From Neisseriaceae bacterium (GTDB lineage: Bacteria; Pseudomonadota; Gammaproteobacteria; Burkholderiales; Neisseriaceae), in the NCBI GenBank assembly GCA_017991555.1, contig JAGOQM010000002.1:62001-126000 (forward strand): a stretch of DNA of 64,000 nt, in the 5' to 3' direction. The translations under genes and the position numbers were made by a program. The notes under the pieces are model-generated. The model ran no database searches and had not been told where the DNA came from. It worked only from the letters and a program-made list of their open reading frames with translations. Positions 34,521-44,965 of this stretch are shown one piece after another (positions within the stretch are counted from its first letter, which is position 1; each line of letters begins with the position of its first letter).

Positions 34521-36953
34521 TTGCGCCATTTACGCCGCCCCTTTTCGCCCTCTCTAACCTGTTCAGCATTGCTGTTGGCCGGATTCGCTCATGCCGACAA
34601 CAAGGGATTTGATGTCAAGACGTTAGAAGCCTTAGGCTACAGCACCGAAGTGGCTGACTTTTTTAATCGCGAAGCCCGTTTTTTACCCGGCACGAACCAC
34701 GTGACCATTGTGGTCAACGCAGCCAACATTTACACCCTCGACGCCCCTTTTGATGCCGCCGGCCAACTGTGTATGGATGCAGAGTTATTGAGTACGCTCA
34801 AACTCCGCGCCAGCCCACATGGCACACAATGCGTGCCCGTGGCTACGCTATGGCCTGACGCCGAAGTCCAACACTATCCAGGCCAGTTTCGAGTGACGCT
34901 CATGCTGCCGGAAGCCGCCTTTGACCCTGCCAAAAAAAATGACCACATCGAAACCGGTGGGCACGCCGCGCTATTGAACTACACGCTCTACACGCAAAAA
35001 ATAACCGGCCAAAATAATGATTTTCATTTCACTCAGGGCCAATTAGAGCCAGGCCTGAACATTAAAAACTGGGTGATCCGTAACCGCAGCCACTTTAGCC
35101 GCGGCCTCAATAGCAATGAATTTCGCTCAGAGTCTTTGTATGCTGCACGCACCTTCGAATCGCAACACTCAATGGTTAAGATCGGCCAATTCAACAGCAG
35201 TAGTGAAGCATTTTCCGGCTTACCCATAAGAGGTGTGGAGCTGTCTAGCGACAGCGCCCAAACACAATCATCGGCCCTCATTGTGCCGATTGAGGGCGTC
35301 GCCAATACCAACGCCACCGTCGAAATTCGCCAGCGCGGTCGCTTGATTTATCGAACCTTAGTCCCTGCAGGTCCATTTTCATTGCGCCAGGTGAACCAAT
35401 TTACCAATGGATTGCCGGCGGAAGTGACCCTATTAGAAGAAGACGGCCAGCGCCATCAGTTCAGCATCGCCAGTGCGATAGACCCAAATAGCCATCAAGA
35501 GGCCACCACCTATCAAATGGCCGTAGGCCGTTACCATAACCCTATTGCTTCAATCGATGACGAGCCGGCGCACAAGCCACTCTTAGGCATGGGCGAAGTG
35601 GCATTTAGCCCCAAGGCACGTCAACGTTACATGGCTGCGGCGCTGGCCTCTAGCGACTATCAAAACATCATGTTTAAAGCCAGCCACACCAGTTTACAAG
35701 GCCATTGGGTGAGCGGCAGCATCAGCGCGGTCAATGCCAAACGCCCCCATGACAGCGCCTCAGCTGCCCCCAGCCGCACCACCGCCCGCCCATCCTATAA
35801 AGGTGCCCAACTGGAGATTCAAGGACAGACCGTTTTAATGTCGGGCCTCAGTGCAGCACTATCAGCCCAGTACCGAAGCCAAAACTTCATCAGCCCAGAC
35901 GAGGCTTTCGGTGGCTATTTCTGGCGTGCCACTAACCCAGACTCGGGCCGGTTGCGCTATGCTGCCAGCGCTTCACTCACTTGGTCACACCCACGTTGGG
36001 GGGCTTTTTCATACGTGGCCACTCAAAACCGCTATCACGAAAAAAAAGGCAGTGACGTGACCCAAATGCTTTCAAGCAACCACCAATGGGGGCGTGCTTC
36101 TTTAAATTTCAGCCTCCAAAAGTCATCCTTCAGTACCCATTCTGCCTATGCCAGCCTAAGCTTTCCCCTTGGTCGCGGCAGCATTAGCAATCGCGCTCAA
36201 TACGTTGCCGAAGCGCTGACCCTGGGCAGTAGCTATCAAGGACGCCTTGGCGACAATCATGGTTACACCATTGGGGCCACCAAATCTGAGCACGAACAGC
36301 GTTACAGCGGCACGTTAAACATGAACACGGCCCTGGCCCAATTAAGCGCCAGCGCTTCAGCCAACAACCGCGACAGCCGTTCTTTGTCGCTCACTGCGAG
36401 CGGCTCAATTGCCTACGCAAACCATAGCTTCGCCACCTCAGCACAGCCCATAGGCGATACTTTTGCACTGATTAAAGTACCAAAACAGTCAAACTTAAAG
36501 ATTCAGGCCCCCGGCACCAGCGCCGCCCTAACCAATCCTTTTGGTACGGCCATTTTGGCGCGCATTAGGCCTTACAGCCCCGTGTTGGCTCAAATCGACA
36601 CCAAAACCTTGCCGTTGAACAGACGCCTCAACAGCACCACCACTCATTTGCTGCTGGCCAGAGGCACGGTTGCGACCAAAAACTTTACGGTGACCGAAAC
36701 GCGCCAGCTGTTACTGTCCGTGCGCACCCTTCAAGGGCAAGCAGTGTCCACAGGCGCCAGCGTGTTAAGCATGGATGGCCAATTTTTAAGCACGGTCGTT
36801 GGCGACGGCAACATCATGCTCACCAACAAGGAAATTGGCCAACCGATACGCATTAAAGCCGCCAACATCAGTGAATGCGTGGTGCATTATGAAGCACCTA
36901 AAAACTTTGATCCCAATACAGACTATGAGGCCATCGATGCAGTGTGTCGCTAA
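34521..36953 (+). CDS. Fimbrial outer-membrane usher protein
   Basis: 810 residues from a TTG start (34521). Signal peptide ends FAHA; the N-terminal chaperone-binding domain (about 25-150) is followed by a barrel with NTLYTQKITGQ-like strands, a middle plug segment near residues 240-300 (LIVPIEGVANTNATVEIRQRG, RLIYRTLVPAGPF, LRQVN) and C-terminal domains with FGTAILARIRPYSP and a closing Cys. These are the family marks of FimD/PapC-type ushers. It assembles the DUF1120 subunits across the outer membrane. No ATG with a ribosome site fits better, so initiation may be weak by design. Confidence 0.88.
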   Translation: MRHLRRPFSPSLTCSALLLAGFAHADNKGFDVKTLEALGYSTEVADFFNREARFLPGTNHVTIVVNAANIYTLDAPFDAAGQLCMDAELLSTLKLRASPHGTQCVPVATLWPDAEVQHYPGQFRVTLMLPEAAFDPAKKNDHIETGGHAALLNYTLYTQKITGQNNDFHFTQGQLEPGLNIKNWVIRNRSHFSRGLNSNEFRSESLYAARTFESQHSMVKIGQFNSSSEAFSGLPIRGVELSSDSAQTQSSALIVPIEGVANTNATVEIRQRGRLIYRTLVPAGPFSLRQVNQFTNGLPAEVTLLEEDGQRHQFSIASAIDPNSHQEATTYQMAVGRYHNPIASIDDEPAHKPLLGMGEVAFSPKARQRYMAAALASSDYQNIMFKASHTSLQGHWVSGSISAVNAKRPHDSASAAPSRTTARPSYKGAQLEIQGQTVLMSGLSAALSAQYRSQNFISPDEAFGGYFWRATNPDSGRLRYAASASLTWSHPRWGAFSYVATQNRYHEKKGSDVTQMLSSNHQWGRASLNFSLQKSSFSTHSAYASLSFPLGRGSISNRAQYVAEALTLGSSYQGRLGDNHGYTIGATKSEHEQRYSGTLNMNTALAQLSASASANNRDSRSLSLTASGSIAYANHSFATSAQPIGDTFALIKVPKQSNLKIQAPGTSAALTNPFGTAILARIRPYSPVLAQIDTKTLPLNRRLNSTTTHLLLARGTVATKNFTVTETRQLLLSVRTLQGQAVSTGASVLSMDGQFLSTVVGDGNIMLTNKEIGQPIRIKAANISECVVHYEAPKNFDPNTDYEAIDAVCR

Positions 36954-37054
36954 AACCCATAACAGCAGGCCTCAGCCGCCGTGATCATTGTGACAAATAA
37001 ACGCTTACGGCCTACATTTCAAATGACTCATTACCCTCATTCTAAAGGATTCAC

Positions 37055-37786
37055 ATGACCCTATTTAACCTTAAACCCACAGCCTCAGGCTGGCCCTTAT
37101 GGCAACGACTGGGCTTGGCCATCCAAGCCAGCCTATTAATGCTGCTGCTCATCCTCAGCAGCGCAGCACACGCTTCTTTTCAACTGGAAAGTACCGGCAT
37201 TATTTTGCCTCAAACAGAAAAGCGAGTGAGCTTTAACATTCAAAACGTGTCCTCATCACCTATTTTATTGGTCACCAAACTCCTAGACTTAGACGGTCAG
37301 GATTACAGCAAACACATCTTAATCTCACCGCCCATCACCCGCATTGATGCTGGGCAAAGCCAACAGGTCAACTTTGTATTGAAGGACGGGGTTCAACTAA
37401 CGCATGAAGTTCTACTCAAAGCTTCTTTCGAAGGGGTGAGCCAGGCGGCCGAAAACACCGCCAAAATGCCGGTGCGCCAAGAGGTCGGTTTTTTAATCCA
37501 ACCGGCCTCTGTGCCTCAAAACAAAACGCCCTGGATGGGCCTTAGCATTCAATCGACGGCCAACCAGCTGACGGTGAGTAATCCCAGCAAACATGTGGTG
37601 CGCCTGGCGCCTCAAATCACCTTACTGCCCAGCGGCAAGGTCATCCCTCTGACCGATTTCTACCTGCTGCCTGGCCAAAGCGAACAGCTCCAGAGCAGTG
37701 GCCACACAACCTCAGTCACCATCATTCCGCTGAGTCGTTATGGCTTCAAATTACCAGATGTCACCCTACCGGTTGATCCATCATAA
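37055..37786 (+). CDS. Periplasmic fimbrial chaperone
   Basis: 243 residues: signal peptide to about residue 41 (AAHA), then two Ig-like domains. The first has FQLESTGIILPQTEKRVSFNIQN and ITRIDAGQSQQVNF; the second has NQLTVSNPSKHVVRL and PLSRYGFKL. It would hold DUF1120 subunits until the usher takes them. Its position after the usher, and divergence from PapD-type chaperones, fit the less-studied DUF1120 systems. The operon ends with the terminator at 37799. Confidence 0.82.
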   Translation: MTLFNLKPTASGWPLWQRLGLAIQASLLMLLLILSSAAHASFQLESTGIILPQTEKRVSFNIQNVSSSPILLVTKLLDLDGQDYSKHILISPPITRIDAGQSQQVNFVLKDGVQLTHEVLLKASFEGVSQAAENTAKMPVRQEVGFLIQPASVPQNKTPWMGLSIQSTANQLTVSNPSKHVVRLAPQITLLPSGKVIPLTDFYLLPGQSEQLQSSGHTTSVTIIPLSRYGFKLPDVTLPVDPS

Positions 37787-37798
37787 GCCCCCTTTGCC

Positions 37799-37826
37799 AA
37801 AGGCATGCCAAGCGCATGCCTTTTTT
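37799..37826 (+). terminator. Terminator of the fimbrial operon
   Basis: AAAGGCATGC (37799-37808), 5-base loop, GCATGCCTTT (37814-37823), followed by three more T. Thirteen bases after the chaperone stop. Confidence 0.88.
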
Positions 37827-37891
37827 ACTAAATGACCTCTACACCCTAGCTGGAAGCCTTTCCACACCTAGTTTCCCCCTCACTTTTACCG

Positions 37892-37897
37892 TATAAT
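37892..37897 (+). promoter_or_regulatory. queF: -10 element for queF
   Basis: TATAAT at 37892-37897 would start RNA near 37904, so the transcript begins just before the preQ1 aptamer at 37912. The -35 region is weak. Confidence 0.6.
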
Positions 37898-37911
37898 ATC
37901 GCTTCATATAT

Positions 37912-37947
37912 TGTGGTTCGAAACCCTCCCACTTTAAAAAACTAAGG
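37912..37947 (+). promoter_or_regulatory. PreQ1 class I riboswitch
   Basis: GTGG (37913-37916) pairs with CCAC (37929-37932) around a loop containing TTCGAAACCCTC. The 3' tail TTTAAAAAACTAAGG matches the A-rich strand of preQ1-I aptamers, which folds back into the stem minor groove. The last bases overlap the ribosome site (AAGGA) 9 bases before the queF ATG, so ligand binding would block translation. The ligand is the product of the pathway QueF serves, giving feedback control. Called from pattern and context, not from a covariance search. Confidence 0.85.
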
Positions 37948-37956
37948 ATCTAAACC

Positions 37957-38442
37957 ATGCGCCAAGCAGAAGATTTAACCAGCATCACCCTTTTAGGCGA
38001 CCAAAAGGTGGCCTATCCCACGACTTATGCGCCGGAAATTCTGGAAGCCTTTCCCAATAAGCATCCGGACAACGATTACTTCGTTAAGTTTACCTGTCCT
38101 GAATTCACCAGCCTGTGCCCGATGACGGGCCAGCCTGATTTCGCCAGCATTTACATTTCGTACATTCCCAGCGACATGATGGTGGAGAGCAAGTCGCTTA
38201 AACTGTATTTGTTCAGCTTTCGCAACCACGGCGACTTTCACGAAGACTGCATCAACATCATCATGAAGGATTTAATCCAGCTGATGGACCCGAAATACAT
38301 CGAAGTCTGGGGCATTTTCACCCCACGCGGTGGCATTGCGATTCACCCTTATGCCAATCATGGTCGCCCCAAGACAGAATGGGCCGAAATGGCCAAACAG
38401 CGCTTGTTTAGCCATGACCGCCAACCTTGGCTACACCCCTAA
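37957..38442 (+). CDS. queF: NADPH-dependent 7-cyano-7-deazaguanine (preQ0) reductase, short form
   Basis: 161 residues, the unimodular YkvM-type length. [20 protein letters not shown] holds the active-site Cys and the QueF motif, and [22 protein letters not shown] holds the substrate-binding Glu. It reduces the nitrile of preQ0 to the amine of preQ1 in queuosine synthesis. The upstream preQ1-I riboswitch independently supports the call. No other queuosine genes are in the window. Confidence 0.97.
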   Translation: MRQAEDLTSITLLGDQKVAYPTTYAPEILEAFPNKHPDNDYFVKFTCPEFTSLCPMTGQPDFASIYISYIPSDMMVESKSLKLYLFSFRNHGDFHEDCINIIMKDLIQLMDPKYIEVWGIFTPRGGIAIHPYANHGRPKTEWAEMAKQRLFSHDRQPWLHP

Positions 38443-38513
38443 GCCCTAGCACACACTGACACAGAGGCTGTGGTAGACTGTCTGCACAGAACACCATGGC
38501 TGTCGCGCCCTAG

Positions 38514-39686
<1,173 letters not shown>

Positions 39687-39702
39687 GGTTAAGGAGACCG
39701 AT

Positions 39703-40548
39703 GTGACGACGACTTTAGAACGCATTGAAACCCACCAGATGTTTGGTGGGGAACAGGCACGCTATCGCCATGCCTCCAGCAGCCTTAGCTGCGCCATGAC
39801 GTTCAGCATTTTCCTGCCGCCACAGTATGAAACCCAAGCCGACCTGCCAGTCGTGTACTGGCTGTCTGGCCTGACCTGCACGGATGAAAACTTCACCCAC
39901 AAAGCCGGCGCTCAACGCGTTGCTGCCGAGCTGGGCTTAATCCTGGTCATGCCCGACACCAGCCCTCGTGGCGAAGGCGTGCCCAACGATGAGGCCTATG
40001 ACCTAGGCCAAGGCGCTGGCTTTTACGTCAACGCCACCGAAGCGCCCTGGGCCGAACACTTCCGCATGTTTGACTACGTGGCGGAGGAGCTGCCTAACCT
40101 CATCAAGGCCCACTTTAAGGTCGGCGCCAAGGAAGCCATCAGCGGCCATTCGATGGGTGGCCACGGCGCGATTATGCTGGCCCTACGCCAGCCGCAACGC
40201 TTTACCTCGGTCACGGCCTTTGCCCCCATCGTCAACCCTGCCGACGTCCCCTGGGGCCGCAAGGCCTTTACGGCCTACTTAGGCAGCGATGAGAGCGCGT
40301 GGATGGCCTACGACAGCTGTGCCCTATTGAGCAGCAGCGGCCACAAAATCCCCATGCTGATTGACCAGGGCGAGGCCGATGGCTTTATGCCAGAGCACCT
40401 ACAGCCGCAGCGCTTTGCCGACATCGCTAAAAGCCATAATTGGCCGATTACGGTGCGCATGCAGCCTGGCTATGACCACAGCTATTACTTCATTGCCACC
40501 TTCATCGAGGAGCACCTGCGCTTTCACGCCCAGCATTTGGCCAAGTAA
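39703..40548 (+). CDS. fghA: S-formylglutathione hydrolase
   Basis: 281 residues from a GTG at 39703 with AAGGAG 6 bases upstream. The in-frame TTG at 39676 lies inside the end of frmA and is not needed. Alpha/beta-hydrolase (esterase D) with nucleophile Ser150 in [10 protein letters not shown], an acid in [10 protein letters not shown] and His in [21 protein letters not shown] and [10 protein letters not shown] are family signatures. It hydrolyses the S-formylglutathione made by FrmA into formate and glutathione. Second gene of the frmA operon. Confidence 0.96.
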   Translation: MTTTLERIETHQMFGGEQARYRHASSSLSCAMTFSIFLPPQYETQADLPVVYWLSGLTCTDENFTHKAGAQRVAAELGLILVMPDTSPRGEGVPNDEAYDLGQGAGFYVNATEAPWAEHFRMFDYVAEELPNLIKAHFKVGAKEAISGHSMGGHGAIMLALRQPQRFTSVTAFAPIVNPADVPWGRKAFTAYLGSDESAWMAYDSCALLSSSGHKIPMLIDQGEADGFMPEHLQPQRFADIAKSHNWPITVRMQPGYDHSYYFIATFIEEHLRFHAQHLAK

Positions 40549-40564
40549 GTGCAGCATGAACGCC

Positions 40565-40594
40565 AAACCCGACCGCCATGGTTGGGTTTTTTTA
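40565..40594 (+). terminator. Terminator of frmA-fghA
   Basis: AAACCCGACC (40565-40574), loop GCCAT, GGTTGGGTTT (40580-40589, one G-U pair), then T tract. Confidence 0.75.
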
Positions 40595-40764
40595 TGGATG
40601 AGCGTTGAAGCAGGCGCGATTAAGCCAAGAGTGGCATGGGTTTCGTCGCGTGGATCGAGACCCACACTGTCTTTGATGTTGGCCTGCGGCAAAACATTAA
40701 GGCCGGTGGGTAGGCGACGCTTGACCCAGCTTACGGCTGATCGCTTCACGCCAGCATCAGACGC

Positions 40765-40796
40765 AAAAAAGCTCAATCCGAAGATTGAGCTTTTTT
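40765..40796. terminator. Terminator of the tRNA cluster
   Basis: AAAAAA-GCTCAATC (40765-40778), CGAA loop, GATTGAGC (40783-40790) and TTTTTT. Symmetric, active on either strand. A second copy of the hairpin lies inside the cluster at 41227-41248. Confidence 0.85.
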
Positions 40797-40804
40797 GGTA
40801 TTTC

Positions 40805-40879
40805 TGGTACGCCCACGGGGAATCGAACCCCGGCTGCCGCCGTGAAAGGGCGATGTCCTAACCGCTAGACGATGAGCGC
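40805..40879 (-). tRNA. tRNA-Glu (TTC), variant copy
   Basis: 75 bases with encoded CCA, cloverleaf and anticodon TTC in CCCTTTCACG. Differs from the other two tRNA-Glu copies by one base in the anticodon stem (ACATCGCC instead of ACACCGCC), turning the first stem pair into a G-U wobble. Last gene of the cluster. Confidence 0.93.
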
Positions 40880-40899
40880 ATGGTGTTACTGATATTGGG

Positions 40900-40976
40900 T
40901 GGCGCACCCGGAGCGATTCGAACGCCCGACCCTCTGGTTCGTAGCCAGATACTCTATCCAACTGAGCTACGGGTGC
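40900..40976 (-). tRNA. tRNA-Arg (ACG)
   Basis: 77 bases including CCA. Acceptor GCACCCG/CGGGTGC, anticodon ACG in GGCTACGAACC, T-loop GTTCGAATC. ACG is deaminated to ICG and reads CGU/CGC/CGA. Sequence matches the copy at 41362. Confidence 0.96.
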
Positions 40977-40982
40977 GCAGTT

Positions 40983-41074
40983 TGGCGGAGAAGAAGAGAT
41001 TCGAACTCTCGATACAGTTTAACCCGTATGCACCCTTAGCAGGGGTGTGCCTTCGACCACTCGGCCACTTCTCC
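40983..41074 (-). tRNA. tRNA-Ser (GCT)
   Basis: 92 bases including CCA, with the long variable arm of class II tRNAs. Acceptor GGAGAAG/CTTCTCC, anticodon GCT in CCTGCTAAGG. Reads AGU/AGC. Same sequence as the copy at 41444. Confidence 0.96.
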
Positions 41075-41112
41075 AACCTAGCAAAAACTTAGTTGCCTAA
41101 GCTCTTAATGCT

Positions 41113-41187
41113 TGGTACGCCCACGGGGAATCGAACCCCGGCTGCCGCCGTGAAAGGGCGGTGTCCTAACCGCTAGACGATGAGCGC
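41113..41187 (-). tRNA. tRNA-Glu (TTC)
   Basis: 75 bases including CCA, anticodon TTC, standard anticodon stem. Sits between the internal hairpin at 41227 and the second Ser-Arg-Glu group. Confidence 0.95.
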
Positions 41188-41226
41188 ATTTAACCTATAA
41201 TACTACGATTTACTTCCGGAAAAAAT

Positions 41227-41248
41227 AGCTCAATCCGAAGATTGAGCT
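41227..41248. repeat. Internal copy of the tRNA-cluster terminator hairpin
   Basis: AGCTCAATC-CGAA-GATTGAGCT repeats the stem-loop at 40771-40790. A six-T tract follows on the minus strand after one A, so it may terminate a part of the transcripts. It marks the boundary of the duplicated Ser-Arg-Glu unit. Confidence 0.75.
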
Positions 41249-41261
41249 AGATTAACTATAC

Positions 41262-41336
41262 TGGTACGCCCACGGGGAATCGAACCCCGGCTGCCGCCGT
41301 GAAAGGGCGGTGTCCTAACCGCTAGACGATGAGCGC
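41262..41336 (-). tRNA. tRNA-Glu (TTC)
   Basis: 75 bases including CCA, identical to the copy at 41113. Third gene of the first Ser-Arg-Glu unit. Confidence 0.95.
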
Positions 41337-41361
41337 ATATTCCCAAACATTAAACCTATAG

Positions 41362-41438
41362 TGGCGCACCCGGAGCGATTCGAACGCCCGACCCTCTGGT
41401 TCGTAGCCAGATACTCTATCCAACTGAGCTACGGGTGC
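41362..41438 (-). tRNA. tRNA-Arg (ACG)
   Basis: 77 bases including CCA, anticodon ACG. Second gene of the first unit; same sequence as 40900-40976. Confidence 0.96.
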
Positions 41439-41443
41439 GGCTA

Positions 41444-41535
41444 TGGCGGAGAAGAAGAGATTCGAACTCTCGATACAGTTTAACCCGTATGCACCCTTAG
41501 CAGGGGTGTGCCTTCGACCACTCGGCCACTTCTCC
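41444..41535 (-). tRNA. tRNA-Ser (GCT)
   Basis: 92 bases including CCA, anticodon GCT, long variable arm. First gene of the cluster, nine bases after the predicted transcription start. Confidence 0.96.
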
Positions 41536-41550
41536 GTTTAGGAAGTCGCC

Positions 41551-41579
41551 ATAATAGCGACTGGGCGATTTACTGTCAA
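41551..41579 (-). promoter_or_regulatory. Strong stable-RNA promoter of the tRNA cluster
   Basis: On the minus strand TTGACA (41579-41574), exactly 17 bases, TATTAT (41556-41551), then GGCGAC. The full-consensus -35 and the G+C-rich discriminator are typical of stringently controlled tRNA and rRNA promoters. Confidence 0.9.
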
Positions 41580-41692
41580 GCCCTTATCTGACAATATTTT
41601 TGAAATATCCAATAACCTATTGCGACGCCTGTTATTATTCCAATTGGCTATTTACACATTACGCCACAAGCCGCTGCGAGGCCGTCATAAAA

Positions 41693-41716
41693 AAGCCAGA
41701 GCGTTGGCTCTGGCTT
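41693..41716 (-). terminator. Terminator of rnr
   Basis: AAGCCAGAGC (41693-41702), loop GTTG, GCTCTGGCTT (41707-41716), T tract on the minus strand. Thirty bases past the rnr stop. Confidence 0.85.
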
Positions 41717-41745
41717 AGGCTTGACGGGGCAAAAAACACCCCTTT

Positions 41746-44205
41746 TTAGCTTTTTTTAACGGTCTTTTTCTTGGCGCTGGCAATGGCCTCGCGTTTTTGC
41801 GCCTTAGGCTTGGCCTTGCCTTTGGCCTTAGGTGCCACCGGCGCTACCGCCTTAGGGCCTTTAGCCGAGCCACCACGCTTGCGGCGAGACGATTTAGGCT
41901 GCTCGTCATTATGGGCGGTTGTGGCTGCTGGTTTAGGGTTGCTGCCGCCCCGCCTGTCTCCTTGGCGTTTGGCCGGCTTGCCTTTTTTACCCGGCAAGGC
42001 ATCGTCATTCACGAAGGGGGCTTTGTCTTTGCCCTTCCCCACTTCGCCACCAGAAATCAACACTAGGTCGATGCGACTGGTGTCTAAGTCGGCCTTGGCC
42101 ACTTTCACCACCACTTTACTGGACATGCTAAAGCGAACCTTGGTGCGTTCACCTTCAATCGCCATGATCTCGGGACGATAGTTAAAGTAGTCTTGGCCTA
42201 GGTCACTGATGTGCACCATGCCTTCCACGTAAATGTCGTCTAGGGTCACAAACAGGCCAAACTGCGCCATGCCGGTAATGGTGCCTTCAAACACTTCACC
42301 GACTTTATCTTTCATGTAGTAGGTTTTGAGCCAGCTTTCCACATCGCGGCTGGCGTCGTCGGCACGACGCTCTGCCATCGAACAGTGAACGCCCAAAGCC
42401 TGCCACGACTTAGGCTTGTACTCTTCGCCTTTCAACACGGCTTTAATGGCGCGGTGAACGGTTAAGTCAGGGTAGCGACGAATCGGCGAGGTAAAGTGGG
42501 TATACGCATCGTAAGCCAAACCAAAGTGGCCTTCGTTTTTAGGCTCGTAAATCGCCTGCTGCATCGAGCGCAGCATCATCACCTGTAGCACCGTTTGGTC
42601 TGGGCGGCCTTTAAACTGCTCAAACAATAAGGCGTAATCTTTCGGCTTGGGGTCATCGCCGCCCCCCAAAGACAGGCCGGTTAAGGCCAGCTGCTCGCGT
42701 AGCGCCGCCAGCTTGTCGGGATTCGGCCCTAAGTGGCTACGATACAATGCAGGGTGTTTGTGCTCTAACAGGAACTGGGCCGCACACACGTTGGCCGCCA
42801 GCATACATTCTTCGATCAAGCGGTGGGCTTCATTGCGCACCACGGGGACGATGCGTTCAATCTTGCCATCCTCGTTAAAGATCATTTGGGTTTCGGTGCT
42901 TTCAAACTCCATCGCGCCGCGGGCATGACGGTTACGCAGCAACAGCTTGAATAAGCCATATAAGGTGTCGATTTCGGTTTTTAGACCGTGTTCGGTGCCC
43001 GACTCAATCCAGTCCCACACTTGGGTGTAGGTTAGGCGCGCCTTAGAGTTCATCACCGCTGGGTAAAAACGGTGCGACTGCATAAAGCCTTCGGCATTAA
43101 ACTGAATGTCACACACCATGCACAGGCGATCGACCTCTGGGTTTAACGAGCAAATGCCGTTAGACAGCGCTTCTGGCAGCATTGGGATCACACGGCGTGG
43201 GAAATACACGCTGGTGGCGCGCTCTTCGGCGTCGGTGTCTAAACCACTGCCTGGCGTCACATAATGACTCACGTCGGCAATCGCCACCACTAGGCGGTAG
43301 CCATCTTTGTTTTTGGCGGCGTATACGGCGTCGTCAAAGTCGCGGGCGGTTTCACCGTCGATGGTCACCAGCGGTAAATCGCGCAGGTCTTCGCGCCCTT
43401 TTAGGTCGAGCTTACGCACGGCCTTGGGAATTTTTTTGGTGTCGGCCAAGCATTCAGGGCTAAACTCGTGCGGCAAGTGGTGCTTGCGCACGGCAATTTC
43501 GATTTCCATACCGGAATCGCCATAATCACCCAAAATTTCTTTGACTTGACCAATACCAGGACGATTGGCTTCGGGATAGCTGATCATCTCCACCACCACG
43601 ACCTGGCCGTCTTCGGCCTGACGTTCGCCACCGGGGGTCAGGATAATGTCTTGGGTCAGACGTTTGTCTTCTGGGGCCACGCCATAGACGCCGCGGTCAA
43701 AATACAGGCGCCCCACCACTTCGCTGTGGGCCCGTTCCACAATGTCTAACACACGGCCTTCGCGACGACCACGACGGTCCAAACCGGCAGGGCGTATGGT
43801 CACGATGTCGCCGTGCATCAGGCCACGCATTTGGCGTTCGTACAAAACAAAATCGCCTTCGCCAGTCGGCGTCAGCGGCACGGCAAAGCCGAAGCCGTCC
43901 TTATGCGCTTCAATACGGCATTGCGCTAGGGCCAGTTTTTCGGCCACGCACACCAGGCCGCGGCGGTTGATGTACACCTGACCATCGCGCACCATGGCAC
44001 CGATGCGGCGTTCAAAAAAAGCATATTCGGCTTCGGCGATGCTTAACTGCTGGGCCAAATCGGCCACGGCAGTGGGCACACCGGCCTCTTCCAATAGTTG
44101 GATGACCCATTCGCGACTAGGCAATGGGGCTTCATATTTCTGGCGCTCACGTTCTAAATACGGATCTTGCGCTCTTAAATTAGTGTTGTTCTTATTTTTA
44201 GTCAT
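41746..44205 (-). CDS. rnr: Ribonuclease R
   Basis: 819 residues from the ATG at 44203-44205 (GAGAAAG upstream); a TTG at 44217 would add four. Order: helix-turn-helix-like N-terminus, two cold-shock domains, RNB catalytic domain with DGETARDFDDAVYA (the metal-binding aspartates of RNase II/R), S1 domain (GTITGMAQFGLFVTLDDIYVEGMVHIS), and a long Lys/Arg/Ala-rich tail of about 85 residues. It degrades structured RNA 3' to 5' and acts in stress and tmRNA-linked decay. The basic tail is typical of RNase R rather than RNase II. Downstream lies the tRNA cluster, transcribed separately. Confidence 0.97.
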   Translation of the reverse strand: MTKNKNNTNLRAQDPYLERERQKYEAPLPSREWVIQLLEEAGVPTAVADLAQQLSIAEAEYAFFERRIGAMVRDGQVYINRRGLVCVAEKLALAQCRIEAHKDGFGFAVPLTPTGEGDFVLYERQMRGLMHGDIVTIRPAGLDRRGRREGRVLDIVERAHSEVVGRLYFDRGVYGVAPEDKRLTQDIILTPGGERQAEDGQVVVVEMISYPEANRPGIGQVKEILGDYGDSGMEIEIAVRKHHLPHEFSPECLADTKKIPKAVRKLDLKGREDLRDLPLVTIDGETARDFDDAVYAAKNKDGYRLVVAIADVSHYVTPGSGLDTDAEERATSVYFPRRVIPMLPEALSNGICSLNPEVDRLCMVCDIQFNAEGFMQSHRFYPAVMNSKARLTYTQVWDWIESGTEHGLKTEIDTLYGLFKLLLRNRHARGAMEFESTETQMIFNEDGKIERIVPVVRNEAHRLIEECMLAANVCAAQFLLEHKHPALYRSHLGPNPDKLAALREQLALTGLSLGGGDDPKPKDYALLFEQFKGRPDQTVLQVMMLRSMQQAIYEPKNEGHFGLAYDAYTHFTSPIRRYPDLTVHRAIKAVLKGEEYKPKSWQALGVHCSMAERRADDASRDVESWLKTYYMKDKVGEVFEGTITGMAQFGLFVTLDDIYVEGMVHISDLGQDYFNYRPEIMAIEGERTKVRFSMSSKVVVKVAKADLDTSRIDLVLISGGEVGKGKDKAPFVNDDALPGKKGKPAKRQGDRRGGSNPKPAATTAHNDEQPKSSRRKRGGSAKGPKAVAPVAPKAKGKAKPKAQKREAIASAKKKTVKKS

Positions 44206-44965
44206 TAACTTTCTCAATAACGGTTATTCTTAAAGTACATGCTGCGCTGGGCCGGCTAAACCAGCCCTCTTTTCTCTGGGCAACACGCTGAAACGGGGAC
44301 ACCCTTGACTTTAAGGTCGCCGTTGCCAGGGGCAAGCGACTGGGGTTAATCCTTAAATCAGGCTGTCGGCATGGTTTTTTTATCTTACTCTGATGCTCTG
44401 ATGCATCAAACGCACTCAGGTTGGCCACACACACGTCGCCATACCAAAAAAATATAGTGTCTGAAACCAATAACTTTGATGAATTATAGTAGCATTTAAA
44501 AGATACATTCACATAGTGAAATATATATGACGAGACGCAGAGGTTTTGGAGATTTAAAAAACAAATACAAACGTTAGAAGGCCATTATAAGCTTAAGTTC
44601 AACCAAAACACCATATACTTATGTCAACACGCCCTCATTAAGGGCGCCTAGCCGCCGCAAACCCAAAGTTTTTTTTAACCTCAGTTCGGTCTAGTCGGCT
44701 CACAAGTCTGATTTTAGAGACACCCCAAACAACGATGAAGCCCTACCGCCTACCGCCGCGACCACCCTGCGGCCCAAACGCAGCCATCACGCCTAACGCA
44801 CCACAGGCGGCACCATTCAGCCCAGAAACAAAAAACAATCAATGAATCAACCACTAAGAACACCATCGACACCACCCAAAGCCATTGCACCCTCAAAAAA
44901 TATGCCGTAGGATGGGTTAACCATTCATCCCTTTATTCATTAAAATCAATTGAAGGAGTTGTACT
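44206..44965. other. Long non-coding stretch between rnr and wrbA
   Basis: About 760 bases with no supported gene; short open frames here have no ribosome sites or family resemblance. Presumably holds the promoters of the two divergent genes. I see no tRNA, riboswitch or mobile-element pattern. Confidence 0.5.

Noticed and set aside
40805..41535. Regularly spaced near-identical repeats resembling a CRISPR array
   Set aside because: The repeats are three kinds of complete tRNA genes (Ser, Arg, Glu) with cloverleaf structure and encoded CCA.
44198..44512. Possible 104-residue gene upstream of rnr
   Set aside because: No ribosome site or known family, it overlaps the rnr start, and its composition is irregular.
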